A stretch of 64,000 bases of DNA from Flavobacteriaceae bacterium PS02337 (GTDB lineage: Bacteria > Bacteroidota > Bacteroidia > Flavobacteriales > Flavobacteriaceae): assembly GCA_029959285.1 (NCBI GenBank), contig JASCOE010000011.1, forward strand, positions 62,001 to 126,000, given 5' to 3'. Below are positions 34,892-43,338 of this stretch, piece after piece. A program made the position numbers and the translations under genes. The notes beneath the pieces are model-generated. The model had not been told where the DNA came from. It searched no databases and was given only the letters and a program-made list of their open reading frames with translations. Position 1 is the stretch's first letter. Every line of letters begins with the position of its first letter.

Positions 34892-35101
34892 ATGGGATTC
34901 GAAAGCAAATTTATTAATTATGGAATAATTAAAATCGAGGGACAAAAAGTAAAATTGTATTCAACAGCAAGCAATCACATTTATATTAATATTGGAAAAG
35001 ATGTTGCTAACGCGGTTTGGTCAGGCGATGTACTAAATGTTTACTTATCCGATGGCAAAGTCCGAAGCTATACTTCTCCCTCTAATTATACAAATATATA
35101 G
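34892..35101 (+). CDS. small beta-rich hypothetical protein
   Basis: 69 residues, with alternating beta strands: GIIKIEGQKVKLYSTASNHI, then AVWSGDVLNVYLSDGKVRSY and a final YTNI. The W-x-GD-x-L-x-V-x-L-x-DGKVR-x-Y pattern recurs in small proteins of Bacteroidota mobile DNA as far as I recall, without known function. It is 3 bp upstream of the next gene, so the two are co-translated. Confidence 0.65.
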   Translation: MGFESKFINYGIIKIEGQKVKLYSTASNHIYINIGKDVANAVWSGDVLNVYLSDGKVRSYTSPSNYTNI

Positions 35102-35104
35102 GCC

Positions 35105-35491
35105 ATGGTTGAGCTTATTGATTTTTTGCAGGGGCGTAGAATATCAATTCTTACCCCTAAACTGAAATCATTTTCGGGAGATTTGAAAAAAGTATATCAA
35201 GAAATCGAAGATTACGGTTTTTTAAAAGTAAGAGTCAATGGAAAGATGATTGATCTTAATCAAATGAATACAATAAAAACTAGTAATAATTTCGTATTTG
35301 ACATTGATGTTGTAGTGGACAGGCTTACTTTAAATAAGGATAATAACATAATATCGCAATTTTTAAAGTCGTTATCAATAGCGTTAAGACACGGCGACGG
35401 AAGTAAGATTGTTGTTTTTTTAGATTTTGACACTAAAGAGGAATTTAGATTTCAAATGAGCGAAGATATACTCAAAAACATTCAATTGTAA
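35105..35491 (+). CDS. hypothetical protein partnered with the 69-aa gene
   Basis: 128 residues, alpha/beta and soluble (FSGDLKKVYQEIEDYGFLKV; FVFDIDVVVDRLTLNKDNN). LRHGDGSKIVVFLDFDTKEE is the most distinctive stretch. No catalytic motif is evident and no family recognised. It starts three bases after the 69-aa gene and ends at a terminator shared with the convergent polymerase-like gene. Confidence 0.6.
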   Translation: MVELIDFLQGRRISILTPKLKSFSGDLKKVYQEIEDYGFLKVRVNGKMIDLNQMNTIKTSNNFVFDIDVVVDRLTLNKDNNIISQFLKSLSIALRHGDGSKIVVFLDFDTKEEFRFQMSEDILKNIQL

Positions 35492-35517
35492 TATGGATTA
35501 GTTTTCTATTATATTAT

Positions 35518-35545
35518 AAGAAAGCCATTGTAAGATGGCTTTCTT
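35518..35545. terminator. bidirectional terminator between convergent genes
   Basis: A perfect 11-bp stem (AAGAAAGCCAT / ATGGCTTTCTT, 6-nt loop) lies between the 128-aa gene and the polymerase-like gene. Confidence 0.75.
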
Positions 35546-35562
35546 ACGTTTAGAATATTTAT

Positions 35563-36822
35563 TTATTCTTTTCGGTTACCAATTTCTTTTGAGTCTAATT
35601 TTGGTTTTGTTCCGTGTGTTTTCATAAAACAATTTTCAATAATATGTATAGTAGCATTTACATATTCTTGTGAGACCAGCCATGCATCGTGTATTGTATA
35701 ATATTTAATTTTTTGCATGTCTAATTCATTGCATATTTTATCGATACAAATTTCACTTTCAAACTTTTGCATTTTTATGGCCAATGTATTATGATTTTGT
35801 AATTTTTGTTGTTGAATCCAATGCGAAATTGTTGGGAAAATATTTTTAAATATTCCTTTTTGTTTTACGTAGCTTTCATTTTTTGAATAAAATATACAGA
35901 ACATCAATTCCTTTATCTCTTTTCTGGAGATTTTGCAATTGTATTTTTTTATGTATTCCTCTGTGAATTTTTCATAAAATAATCCCTTTCTTGTCCAATT
36001 TGTATATTTTATCAGTTCCTTTCGATCAATACTTGAATTTTTTTCTTCCTTTAGAATTATTGATAATAAAAAAGGTTGAGAATTTATTATGTCAATTTGT
36101 ACGAGATTGGACGAACTAATGATAAACTGCTTTAATTCACTTTTGAGGCTGGTGAGATTGGTGTCTATTCTGTTATTTGTGTCGTTTTGATTGAAAAATA
36201 ACTGACCATCCTTAATAGCGTGTATACTCATATAAAGATAATTGAACTGACTCGTTATTTTATTGAATTCTTTCAGAAAATCAGTTATGTCATTATTTGC
36301 ATGTTTTAATCCCAATTCTGATATCCTTTTATAAAATAGAGCGTTAATATAGTCTAAAGCAGCATCTGTGTCAATTTTGAATGTATCCAAAAAATGATTT
36401 TTGTATTCTTTGTATTTAGAATTCACAAGATTATTTCTTTTTTGGCGATTATTAATTATTTGTTTTTTTAACGTTTCTTTTTTTATTTCTACAGGAATTA
36501 GTTTAGAAATAACATCGCTTCTAAATCTGTATCCTAGTGCTTTGCCATTTTTTTTGCTAGAATGATTGTCACATTCAATTATTCCTTCTGAAATTAAGTA
36601 ATCTTTGGCTTTTGTAATGCTAGGACTAAAAGTAATAATGTCCCTAAAATAAGAATATGGTATATCCACATATGTATTTGAGTAATATTGATCTTCTTTT
36701 CTAAAAATTCCAACACGGTAGATCATATCACAAATTATGTATAGGTGTTCTTTTAATCTGTAGCTGTCTTTTTGGATTTTGTTATTCACTTCTTCAGGGA
36801 TGTATCTGTATAATTTATTCAT
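35563..36822 (-). CDS. protein with family-A DNA-polymerase-like palm motifs
   Basis: 419 residues. Three blocks resemble family-A polymerase motifs in the right order: motif A VQIDIINSQPFLL (Asp244, with NSQP in place of the usual SQIE), motif B ISRKEIKELMFCIFYSKN (about 298-315, R-x-x-K...Y), and motif C KYYTIHDAWLV (His378, Asp379). A conserved NRIDTNLTSLKSEL lies before motif A and IKMQKFESEICIDKI before motif C. There is no exonuclease or primase domain. The N-terminal 100 residues look like a winged-helix or replication-initiator-like domain. It may replicate or prime an element. It lies alone on the minus strand, and related proteins are usually annotated hypothetical. Confidence 0.6.
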   Translation of the reverse strand: MNKLYRYIPEEVNNKIQKDSYRLKEHLYIICDMIYRVGIFRKEDQYYSNTYVDIPYSYFRDIITFSPSITKAKDYLISEGIIECDNHSSKKNGKALGYRFRSDVISKLIPVEIKKETLKKQIINNRQKRNNLVNSKYKEYKNHFLDTFKIDTDAALDYINALFYKRISELGLKHANNDITDFLKEFNKITSQFNYLYMSIHAIKDGQLFFNQNDTNNRIDTNLTSLKSELKQFIISSSNLVQIDIINSQPFLLSIILKEEKNSSIDRKELIKYTNWTRKGLFYEKFTEEYIKKYNCKISRKEIKELMFCIFYSKNESYVKQKGIFKNIFPTISHWIQQQKLQNHNTLAIKMQKFESEICIDKICNELDMQKIKYYTIHDAWLVSQEYVNATIHIIENCFMKTHGTKPKLDSKEIGNRKE

Positions 36823-37248
36823 TTTGATAGATATTTTAAATTATACAGGATTGAAGGGTAAAAGTTTTTGGATTTTAAAAATATTTTGTTGATTATTGTT
36901 ATTTGCTTGATTTTCAGTTGTTTTTTTGTTTTGGATTTTAATGAAGTAATTGCTTAACAAGTGACTTTGATATCGATTATAAATCCTTTGTTTTTTCTCT
37001 AATATTTGGATTTTAAGAGTTATAATATTATTGAATATATAACCCTCTTATGTCGTATGTTTTATATAGTTAACCTAATAATTGAATTAATTCTTTAGAT
37101 TATATTATAGCCTCTTATGTGGTATGTTTTTGTTTTGATAGTGACGGCTAAGTACAATAATTAGCAAAATAATTACCGTAAAGCTGGCGGATATGATTCC
37201 AGCGGTATATATTAGCGGTTATTTGAAACATATGAGTAAAAAAGTTAG
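36823..37248. other. intergenic region with a repeated 20-mer
   Basis: About 425 bp between divergent genes. It contains CCTCTTATGTCGTATGTTTT (37044-37063) and the 19/20 identical CCTCTTATGTGGTATGTTTT (37111-37130), 67 bp apart in direct orientation. Otherwise AT-rich, with no gene seen. Confidence 0.7.
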
Positions 37249-38043
37249 ATGATAAAAAGACAAGTTTACCATATCATTAAAAAGTATAACATCAGAATAG
37301 GTCTATTCTCTATTGATAAAAGTGGGTTTATCAATGTGACAGGAGATGTTTACATCACCAATACAGTATTGAAGAAATTACCGTTACGTTTTAAAAAGGT
37401 AAGTGGTAATTTTTATTGTAGTTCAAACATGCTGGTTACACTAAAAGGTTGTCCTGATTTCGTGGGTGGCATTTTTAATTGTTATGGCAATCAATTAAAG
37501 TCTTTGGAATTTGGTCCAATTTGCGTTGGTGCAGATTATTTTTGTCATGAGAATAAACTCGAAAGTTTAGAAGGTGCTCCTAAAATAATTAATGGCAATT
37601 TTAACTGTTTCATTAATCAGTTAGAAACGCTTGAATACGGACCTGAAATTGTTTTTGGAAACTATTATGCCAATAATAATTTACTGAGAAATTTACTAGG
37701 TGCCCCAAAACAAGTGAAATCTTTTTTTATAACATCAAACTTTATAAAAGATCTAGAAAATTGCCCTATAAAGATTGATAAACTTGTTATCGATAATACT
37801 GTTCAACTTTTTTTGGGTATGCAGAATTGCAATGTGAATACAGTTGAAATTGAAATGAGAAAACCTGAGTCTAAATCTACCCTTCCTAAGATCGTAATTG
37901 ATCAGATAAAATATTTGCCGATTTTATTTAAGTACGGCAAATATATGTGTATGTATCAATTGGATCCAAACTCGGATTTTAAAGTATTTGATATGAAGTT
38001 ATTCAATGATTTTATGTTAGATATTAAAGAGGGTTTAAGATGA
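37249..38043 (+). CDS. leucine-rich-repeat protein, copy 3
   Basis: 264 residues. The N-terminal module (YHIIKKYNIRIGLFSIDKSG; GDVYITNTVLKKLPLRFKK) matches copies 1, 2 and 4. About six LRR units follow (NMLVTLKGCPDFVGGIFNC, NQLKSLEFGPICVGADYFC, NKLESLEGAPKIINGNFNC). The C-terminal module ILFKYGKYMCMYQL ... FDMKLFNDFMLDIKEGLR is shared with copy 4 and with the small protein at 33061. It is three bases upstream of copy 4, so the two are co-translated. Confidence 0.8.
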   Translation: MIKRQVYHIIKKYNIRIGLFSIDKSGFINVTGDVYITNTVLKKLPLRFKKVSGNFYCSSNMLVTLKGCPDFVGGIFNCYGNQLKSLEFGPICVGADYFCHENKLESLEGAPKIINGNFNCFINQLETLEYGPEIVFGNYYANNNLLRNLLGAPKQVKSFFITSNFIKDLENCPIKIDKLVIDNTVQLFLGMQNCNVNTVEIEMRKPESKSTLPKIVIDQIKYLPILFKYGKYMCMYQLDPNSDFKVFDMKLFNDFMLDIKEGLR

Positions 38044-38046
38044 TTC

Positions 38047-38631
38047 ATGTCTAAAAATTTTAAAAAAATGGATTTTGGTAATGTCTTTCCTGATTACGGG
38101 AGTGAGGTAGGAAAAATAATTAGAGACTATTGGATTATAATTGATTCATACAACATTAATTGCGATGGAAGTATTAGTGTTGACGGGAGTGTGAAATTCG
38201 CAGAATGCATGGATTATCTCACTGAATTGCCTCTCAAATTTGATAAAGTTATTGGGGATTTTGACTGTTCAAAATTGAGTTTAACGTCGCTACATGGATC
38301 ACCTAATTACGTTGGAGGAACATTTAATTGCTCTTTTAATAATTTGAATTCTCTGGAATATTTACCGAAGAAGGCAAAGCGTTTTATTTTTGATAATCAG
38401 ACAAAATCAATGTATACAGGTGATATTAATAGTGATTTTGAAGAAGTTATTTTGCTGCAACTTACAGATCAAAGAGATGAAATTCTTCCAAAACAAATTT
38501 CTCAAAATGCCAATCACCTAGATGTGATTTTCAAGTACCAAAACTTTTTTACAGTATGGAACGATAGTAACACCTTTGATCTAGAGGCTTTTAATTCTTT
38601 AATAACTGAGATAGAAGATGGTTTAAAATAA
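38047..38631 (+). CDS. leucine-rich-repeat protein, copy 4
   Basis: 194 residues, with the family N-terminus (KIIRDYWIIIDSYNINCDGS; LTELPLKFDKVIGDFDC) but only two LRR units (LSLTSLHGSPNYVGGTFNC, NNLNSLEYLPKKAKRF). The shared C-terminal module VIFKYQNFFTVWNDSNTFDL, AFNSLITEIEDGLK closes the protein. Start choice: the first ATG (MSKNFKKMDF) gives 194 residues; MDFGNVF seven codons later is also possible. It forms a pair with copy 3. Confidence 0.78.
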   Translation: MSKNFKKMDFGNVFPDYGSEVGKIIRDYWIIIDSYNINCDGSISVDGSVKFAECMDYLTELPLKFDKVIGDFDCSKLSLTSLHGSPNYVGGTFNCSFNNLNSLEYLPKKAKRFIFDNQTKSMYTGDINSDFEEVILLQLTDQRDEILPKQISQNANHLDVIFKYQNFFTVWNDSNTFDLEAFNSLITEIEDGLK

Positions 38632-38940
38632 AATTTTAGGAATAAAAAATTCCCAAATGATCTTTTTGAGAGAAAAAAATCGAAATACACTTTTTTTAGA
38701 ATAAAGATGGTTTTAATTGTTGATTATCAATGTTTTGTGATGGAAGTATCAGAAAAAGTTTTAAGATTAAAAAAGAATAAAACATCCAAAAATATCTGAT
38801 AATATCCAAAAAGAAATTAATGTGCAAAATGCTGATTGTTAGTTGATTGTTTTTTAGTTTGAAATTTTCTTCAATTTATTTTCATAATTGTCAAAACTTT
38901 TTGCTTTTCAAGTGATATAATATCTATACACAAAAGAATA
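38632..38940. other. intergenic region upstream of the excisionase-like gene
   Basis: About 310 bp. The words CATCCAAAAATATC and ATATCCAAAAAG lie close together near 38790-38815 and may be protein-binding sites of the Xis/Int module. No gene is seen. Confidence 0.4.
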
Positions 38941-39321
38941 ATGACAAATATAGATGTTGAAAAAGAGTGGAGTTGCGGTGCAATTATGAACTTAAAAGAA
39001 GTTGGAATTCAAATTGGGAGAAAAGACAAAGAATGTATAATTAATTGGTTAAAAGAAAATTCGGTAACTATTCATAGATTAAAAAAAATGGTTTTTGTTT
39101 ATGAAAATGATTTCAGGTGTGCAATCTTATTGCCGCAAATCAAAGATTATCAGAAAAAATTTCCAAGACATTGGCAAGGCTATTATCAAAAAACGATCAA
39201 AGATGAAGCGTTGTTTAACCTGATAATGCTACAATTGGATGAGAATAAAAAGTATCAGCCAACGACTAAAGTTAAGAAAAGTAAAAAGGATGAGGAGTTG
39301 TATAAAAAGTTATTGTCATGA
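38941..39321 (+). CDS. excisionase-like DNA-binding protein
   Basis: 126 residues, with a helix-turn-helix-like segment (LKEVGIQIGRKDKECIINWL) followed by a short wing (VTIHRLKKMVFVYEND) and a basic C-terminus (KVKKSKKDEELYKKLL). It overlaps the tyrosine recombinase gene by 4 bp, the usual arrangement of an excisionase or directionality factor with its integrase in Bacteroidota elements. Assignment rests mainly on position and fold resemblance. Confidence 0.6.
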   Translation: MTNIDVEKEWSCGAIMNLKEVGIQIGRKDKECIINWLKENSVTIHRLKKMVFVYENDFRCAILLPQIKDYQKKFPRHWQGYYQKTIKDEALFNLIMLQLDENKKYQPTTKVKKSKKDEELYKKLLS

Positions 39322-40589
39322 GTAAGTTAAAGCTTTCTAAAAATCCACATAAGGGATTGAAAATATATTGCAGAAAATGCAATAAAGATAATAGTAACTG
39401 TAAGCACTTTGAAAGTCAGGTTTATAGGGTAAGGATACATGTTCCTGGAACTCAAAATGAAGTGAGGGCTAAACAGTTAGAATCTACCAATTATAATGAT
39501 GCTGTCATTGAAGCAATTGCTTTTGAGAAAGAATTAATTTCTAATGGTTTTATTAGAATTGGAGAAAGAATAACGGAAAATTCCAATGCTATTTATCGAG
39601 GAAATGATTATTCACTCGCTGATGCTGTTGTTAGGTATGGTCAATTTTTGGATGGTGAAAGCGGTTTTGCACACCTTAAAAAAAACGTTAGTGCTGCACA
39701 TAAGCAAGAACTATTGCGCTATTGTACTTATTTCTCTCATAACGTTCGTAAAAGTAAAGATATTACAGTGTTTAGGGCTAAGGATGTAAGTAAAGAGGAA
39801 GTTTCTAGTTTCTATCTATGGGCTGAGGGAAAGTATAAAACAAAGACTTTAAAAAAGATTATGAGTACTTTGAAAGGGTTCTTTGAGTTTTTAATAGATA
39901 TAGAGGAAATCGAAATGAGAAATCCCTACAGAAATTATATAATTAAGGGGCCGACTAGTTCTATAGTTGAAACAATTACAAAGAGCGAATTCGAGGAAGT
40001 CTTAAAAGCTGTTGATAAGGATAAGGATCAACCAGGTGGAAGAGGGATAAAAAAGCATTTGTATGGTAAATATTTGAGGCAGGCGTTCGAATTATTTTTA
40101 TTGACGGGATGTAGGCGAGAAGAATTAGTGGTTATGAAATGGAGTGACATATATGAAACCGCTACAAATATTAAATTTATTTATATTGATAATATTAAAG
40201 TTCAGAGGATTAGAAACAAGACAAATGTTCTTAGGCCAATTCCAATTACGTCTCAATTAATGGATTTACTTATTGAGATGGGATATAATGAAAAATATAT
40301 GTCGGAAGATTATATTTTGTGTCCGATACGAGATATGAGCTTACAATCGTTGATGGATTTTTTATCCAAATCTTTTACTGATTATTGGAAAAGCACAAAA
40401 AACAATAAAGAATGTAGTTTGAAAAATCTGAGAAAGACATACTTTACTTGGGTCAATAGGGTCATGGGGGATGATACTAAAATTCTTTCATCACATTCAT
40501 CAAATGAAGTTTTGAAGAAATTTTATCTTGATCCGAAGCTTTCACCTATTATTGCAAAAGGTGCAGCGGAGATTAGAATATTTGATTGA
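39318..40589 (+). CDS. tyrosine recombinase/integrase
   Basis: 423 residues. An N-terminal cysteine-containing segment (YCRKCNKDNSNCKH: Cys18, Cys21, Cys28, His30) may bind zinc. A SAM-like core-binding domain follows at about 95-205. The catalytic domain has LTGCRREELVVMKW (Arg266), LKNLRKTYFTW (Arg372, with Lys369 where His is usual), LSSHSS (His393) and the nucleophile LKKFYLD (Tyr403). It is coupled to an excisionase-like gene. It is the only tyrosine recombinase in the island and so the best candidate for integration at tRNA-Met, although it is 18 kb from the right end. Confidence 0.88.
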   Translation: MSKLKLSKNPHKGLKIYCRKCNKDNSNCKHFESQVYRVRIHVPGTQNEVRAKQLESTNYNDAVIEAIAFEKELISNGFIRIGERITENSNAIYRGNDYSLADAVVRYGQFLDGESGFAHLKKNVSAAHKQELLRYCTYFSHNVRKSKDITVFRAKDVSKEEVSSFYLWAEGKYKTKTLKKIMSTLKGFFEFLIDIEEIEMRNPYRNYIIKGPTSSIVETITKSEFEEVLKAVDKDKDQPGGRGIKKHLYGKYLRQAFELFLLTGCRREELVVMKWSDIYETATNIKFIYIDNIKVQRIRNKTNVLRPIPITSQLMDLLIEMGYNEKYMSEDYILCPIRDMSLQSLMDFLSKSFTDYWKSTKNNKECSLKNLRKTYFTWVNRVMGDDTKILSSHSSNEVLKKFYLDPKLSPIIAKGAAEIRIFD

Positions 40590-40596
40590 AAACAAT

Positions 40597-40629
40597 AGCC
40601 TTTGACAAAAGTGTCAAAGGTTGCTTTTA
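40597..40629 (+). terminator. terminator after the integrase gene
   Basis: A 9-bp stem (CCTTTGACA / TGTCAAAGG, 4-nt loop) is followed by TTGCTTTTAT. Confidence 0.7.
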
Positions 40630-40728
40630 TGATGCTATTATTAAAACTTCAAAAGAAGATAGATTAATTAATTATTTATGAAACACATAACAGATACTTT
40701 ACTATGAGATTATGCTAATATTCTTAAG

Positions 40729-41382
40729 TTATATTAACTGAAAATTATTTAAGTAAGAGATTATTCCTAACAATCTGCCTTGACCAATGCTTTTTAGAGT
40801 TTCGTATGATTCTTTATGACAATGCCTATACTTTCGATCAGCTCCGCAAAAACATTTTGAGGTACGTGGTGGCTTACTATTTTCATAAATATATACAAGT
40901 ATGGAATAAACTTTGATTAAATCATTAATTTGTAAAATATCGTATAGAGATTCTAAGATTCCCATTGAGCCATGAGACCTTTCATTTAGGAAATAACCTT
41001 CTTTCTCTCTAAAACTTTGGTTGTGCAAATAAGGAAGAACTTGATTTTTGATGAAACTTTTAAGCATAAATCCTTTTGCACAGTAAATGTATTCTTCAAT
41101 TGGTGTGCAGATACAAAAATGACCATTTGCATAAATATGCCAGTCAATATTATGCGGTAATCTTTGGTTTGTTTCATAAACTAAAGGAAAACTATTTGGG
41201 TAGTCATTCGGACATTCTATTCTTATAGAATATTTATCATACATGACATCGTTTTCATCAAAAAGAACGAGATCGCCAGTAAGGTATGGAAGAGAATCTT
41301 CCCGAATACATAATTGTAAATCGGGAAAACTACTCATCGCTTCACGAGCTTCTTCAGCGAATCTATCATACAGCTTATTCAT
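40729..41382 (-). CDS. CBASS E2-like protein (E2-only type II short CBASS)
   Basis: 217 residues. The N-terminal ~120 residues have a ubiquitin-conjugating E2-like layout: SIRIECPNDYPNSFPLVYET, then WHIYANGHFCICTPIEEY with candidate catalytic Cys90 or Cys92. A C-terminal SEC-C-like cluster (KCFCGADRKYRHCHK: Cys177, Cys179, Cys188, His189) probably binds zinc. No E1 or JAB protease gene is present, so this fits the short type II CBASS with an E2 alone, which acts on the CD-NTase. Its start overlaps the CD-NTase gene by 8 bp, supporting coupled translation. Confidence 0.8.
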   Translation of the reverse strand: MNKLYDRFAEEAREAMSSFPDLQLCIREDSLPYLTGDLVLFDENDVMYDKYSIRIECPNDYPNSFPLVYETNQRLPHNIDWHIYANGHFCICTPIEEYIYCAKGFMLKSFIKNQVLPYLHNQSFREKEGYFLNERSHGSMGILESLYDILQINDLIKVYSILVYIYENSKPPRTSKCFCGADRKYRHCHKESYETLKSIGQGRLLGIISYLNNFQLI

Positions 41383-42310
41383 AACAAAATGGATATGAAG
41401 TCATTGCGCCAGTAGCCGCTGCTGTATTACGAGAGACATCTTCTTTGTCCTCACCAACAGGGAATCTATAACCTAAATTCTTACGCCATAATTTACTGGC
41501 TTCTTTTTGATTAGTATTACGAATTGCAGAGTCCGCATCCACTATAAATTTGTCCAGTGCTTCTAAAAACTTTTCTTTGTTTGCATAATTTTCTAGCAAA
41601 TTATCATTTGGTACGGCTGGAACTATACATTTGAAATCTTTATTAAGTTCTTTTTTTATTTCCTTAAGAATATCACGTGTTGTGATATCATCACGTTCAT
41701 TTAAAACAATTAATTCTTTAGCATTAGTAGCTAAGATTGTCAGAGCTAAACCACTAGGCATTTTAAAATTTTGATTGTCAGCCCATCCTTTAAGATATTT
41801 GATGTTTCGTAATAATCGACCGTCCTTATCTTTTTTAGACACAAACCAATCTACAACGGCTTTTGGGTCGCTGTTTTCAAAGCCAACATTTTTGACAGCG
41901 ATTTTATATTCCTGCCCATCTACTTTGTAATAAACTGGATGGTCAATTTCATAATCATTAGCAAAGATGGAGCGCACACATTTTTTACGATTTTCAGGTG
42001 CTGTCGTCGTGTAGCCATCGACGGCTTGCGCTACCCACTCTTTGAGAGTTGAGGCAGAAACATCGGGTTCCCGAAAAAAGTAGATACCATCATCGAGGTC
42101 ACAGATGTCTTCTGTTGTACGGATACCGTTTTTCATTTTATAAGACCCTTGTATATAGAAATAGGGTACATAATCCGCATGATTTTCTTTAAACCAAGCA
42201 GTGATTCTTTTACGAAGTCCTTCTTTCGAATTCTTCATTCTTTCGTTCTTTTTTGAACCTATTGATATATCATTGTGATATTCCTGAAATAAATTTTGAC
42301 AGTTTGCCAT
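41375..42310 (-). CDS. CBASS CD-NTase (cGAS/DncV-like nucleotidyltransferase)
   Basis: 311 residues. The active site reads YIQGSYKMKNG (Gly55, Ser56) followed by ICDLDDGIYF (Asp71, Asp73), the GSYKxxT...DxD signature of CD-NTases, with a probable third Asp in DYEIDHPVYYK. It makes a cyclic oligonucleotide on phage infection, which activates the neighbouring patatin. Preference for cGAMP is likely for a patatin partner but not provable here. The C-terminus ends SYPFCYE, not in glycine, which matters because E2-type conjugation normally uses a C-terminal glycine. Confidence 0.9.
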   Translation of the reverse strand: MANCQNLFQEYHNDISIGSKKNERMKNSKEGLRKRITAWFKENHADYVPYFYIQGSYKMKNGIRTTEDICDLDDGIYFFREPDVSASTLKEWVAQAVDGYTTTAPENRKKCVRSIFANDYEIDHPVYYKVDGQEYKIAVKNVGFENSDPKAVVDWFVSKKDKDGRLLRNIKYLKGWADNQNFKMPSGLALTILATNAKELIVLNERDDITTRDILKEIKKELNKDFKCIVPAVPNDNLLENYANKEKFLEALDKFIVDADSAIRNTNQKEASKLWRKNLGYRFPVGEDKEDVSRNTAAATGAMTSYPFCYE

Positions 42311-42314
42311 TTTG

Positions 42315-43331
42315 TTATTGTTTTAAAAATTTTAAAATTTCTGTTAATCTGTTTTTTGCTATTTCTTCACCGATAGCCTTCATGCGGTCTATGTGTTTTT
42401 GTTTAGAGGAATTGAGTTCGATGCTGTCGCCTTTCATATCGTGCTGAATACGTAAATGACTAAATGTATTGCCTATTTTACCTAATGCTCGCTGTAGAAA
42501 GAGTAAATATTGCTCCGTAATCTGTGCTTGTGTATCCAATACTAAGTCTACCAGCTTAGGATTGGGAAAGAGCCAGTCGAATACATTCTTTGGACGCCAT
42601 GTGCGTTTTATTATTTGTTTTCCTTGGCCTGTACCCAGCGATAAAAGTGCTATATCCCCGATCGGTATATCTAGTTTGTCGGTTGCTTCAAATACGCCTA
42701 TCAAAGCGGGATTGTTGGCAAATATTCCACCATCGATCATGTTAATATTGGTTCCTTCTCCAAATTCATTCTTAAATGAAAAGGTATGGGGCGGAAAATA
42801 TACTGGTGCAGAGGCACTAGACATTGCAACATGGTATGCCGGGAGTTTATAATCTCTCCTGTATCCTGGATGATGTTTGGTTTTAAGCACATTTATAGCA
42901 CCGTCGTTTCCATTAAATGCTGGTATGCAAACTTTGCTTTTAAGATCGTTCATGAGGGGATCCTGACCTCCATTTGCTTCTGCATAGACTTCTCTTAGTT
43001 TTTTTAGCAATTGCTTGTTGCTGTAGATGGCATTAAAGAAAGCTCTGCTTTTACGAGGTAGAAAACGAAAGACAAATCTTGGAAAGATGATTTTTGCATG
43101 ATCTTCATAGAATTTTGCAAGCTCTTTTGCTGGTATACCTAAAGCAAGACCTATTGCCAGGATAGCTCCTGTTGAGGTGCCACAGATAAGATCGAAATGT
43201 TCATGTAGCGACTTGTTGGGTTCTTCCTTTTGCAATTCTTCTTCTAATTCGGCCAGGACTTTGGCAGGGATAAGACCTCTTATCCCGCCTCCATCAATAG
43301 AGAGTATTTTGAATTTTTTATTTTTCTCCAT
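42315..43331 (-). CDS. capV: CBASS patatin-like phospholipase effector
   Basis: 338 residues. Patatin motifs are complete: oxyanion loop IDGGGIRGLIP (12-22), nucleophile elbow CGTSTGA (Ser53) and catalytic dyad Asp in IDGGIFANNP (Asp200). The 'SSASAPVYFPP' segment after the elbow is also typical. CapV-type phospholipases are activated by the cyclic dinucleotide made by the adjacent CD-NTase and degrade the inner membrane, killing the infected cell. It is 4 bp upstream of the CD-NTase gene and preceded by a small gene in the same operon. Confidence 0.92.
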   Translation of the reverse strand: MEKNKKFKILSIDGGGIRGLIPAKVLAELEEELQKEEPNKSLHEHFDLICGTSTGAILAIGLALGIPAKELAKFYEDHAKIIFPRFVFRFLPRKSRAFFNAIYSNKQLLKKLREVYAEANGGQDPLMNDLKSKVCIPAFNGNDGAINVLKTKHHPGYRRDYKLPAYHVAMSSASAPVYFPPHTFSFKNEFGEGTNINMIDGGIFANNPALIGVFEATDKLDIPIGDIALLSLGTGQGKQIIKRTWRPKNVFDWLFPNPKLVDLVLDTQAQITEQYLLFLQRALGKIGNTFSHLRIQHDMKGDSIELNSSKQKHIDRMKAIGEEIAKNRLTEILKFLKQ

Positions 43332-43338
43332 ATAGCTG

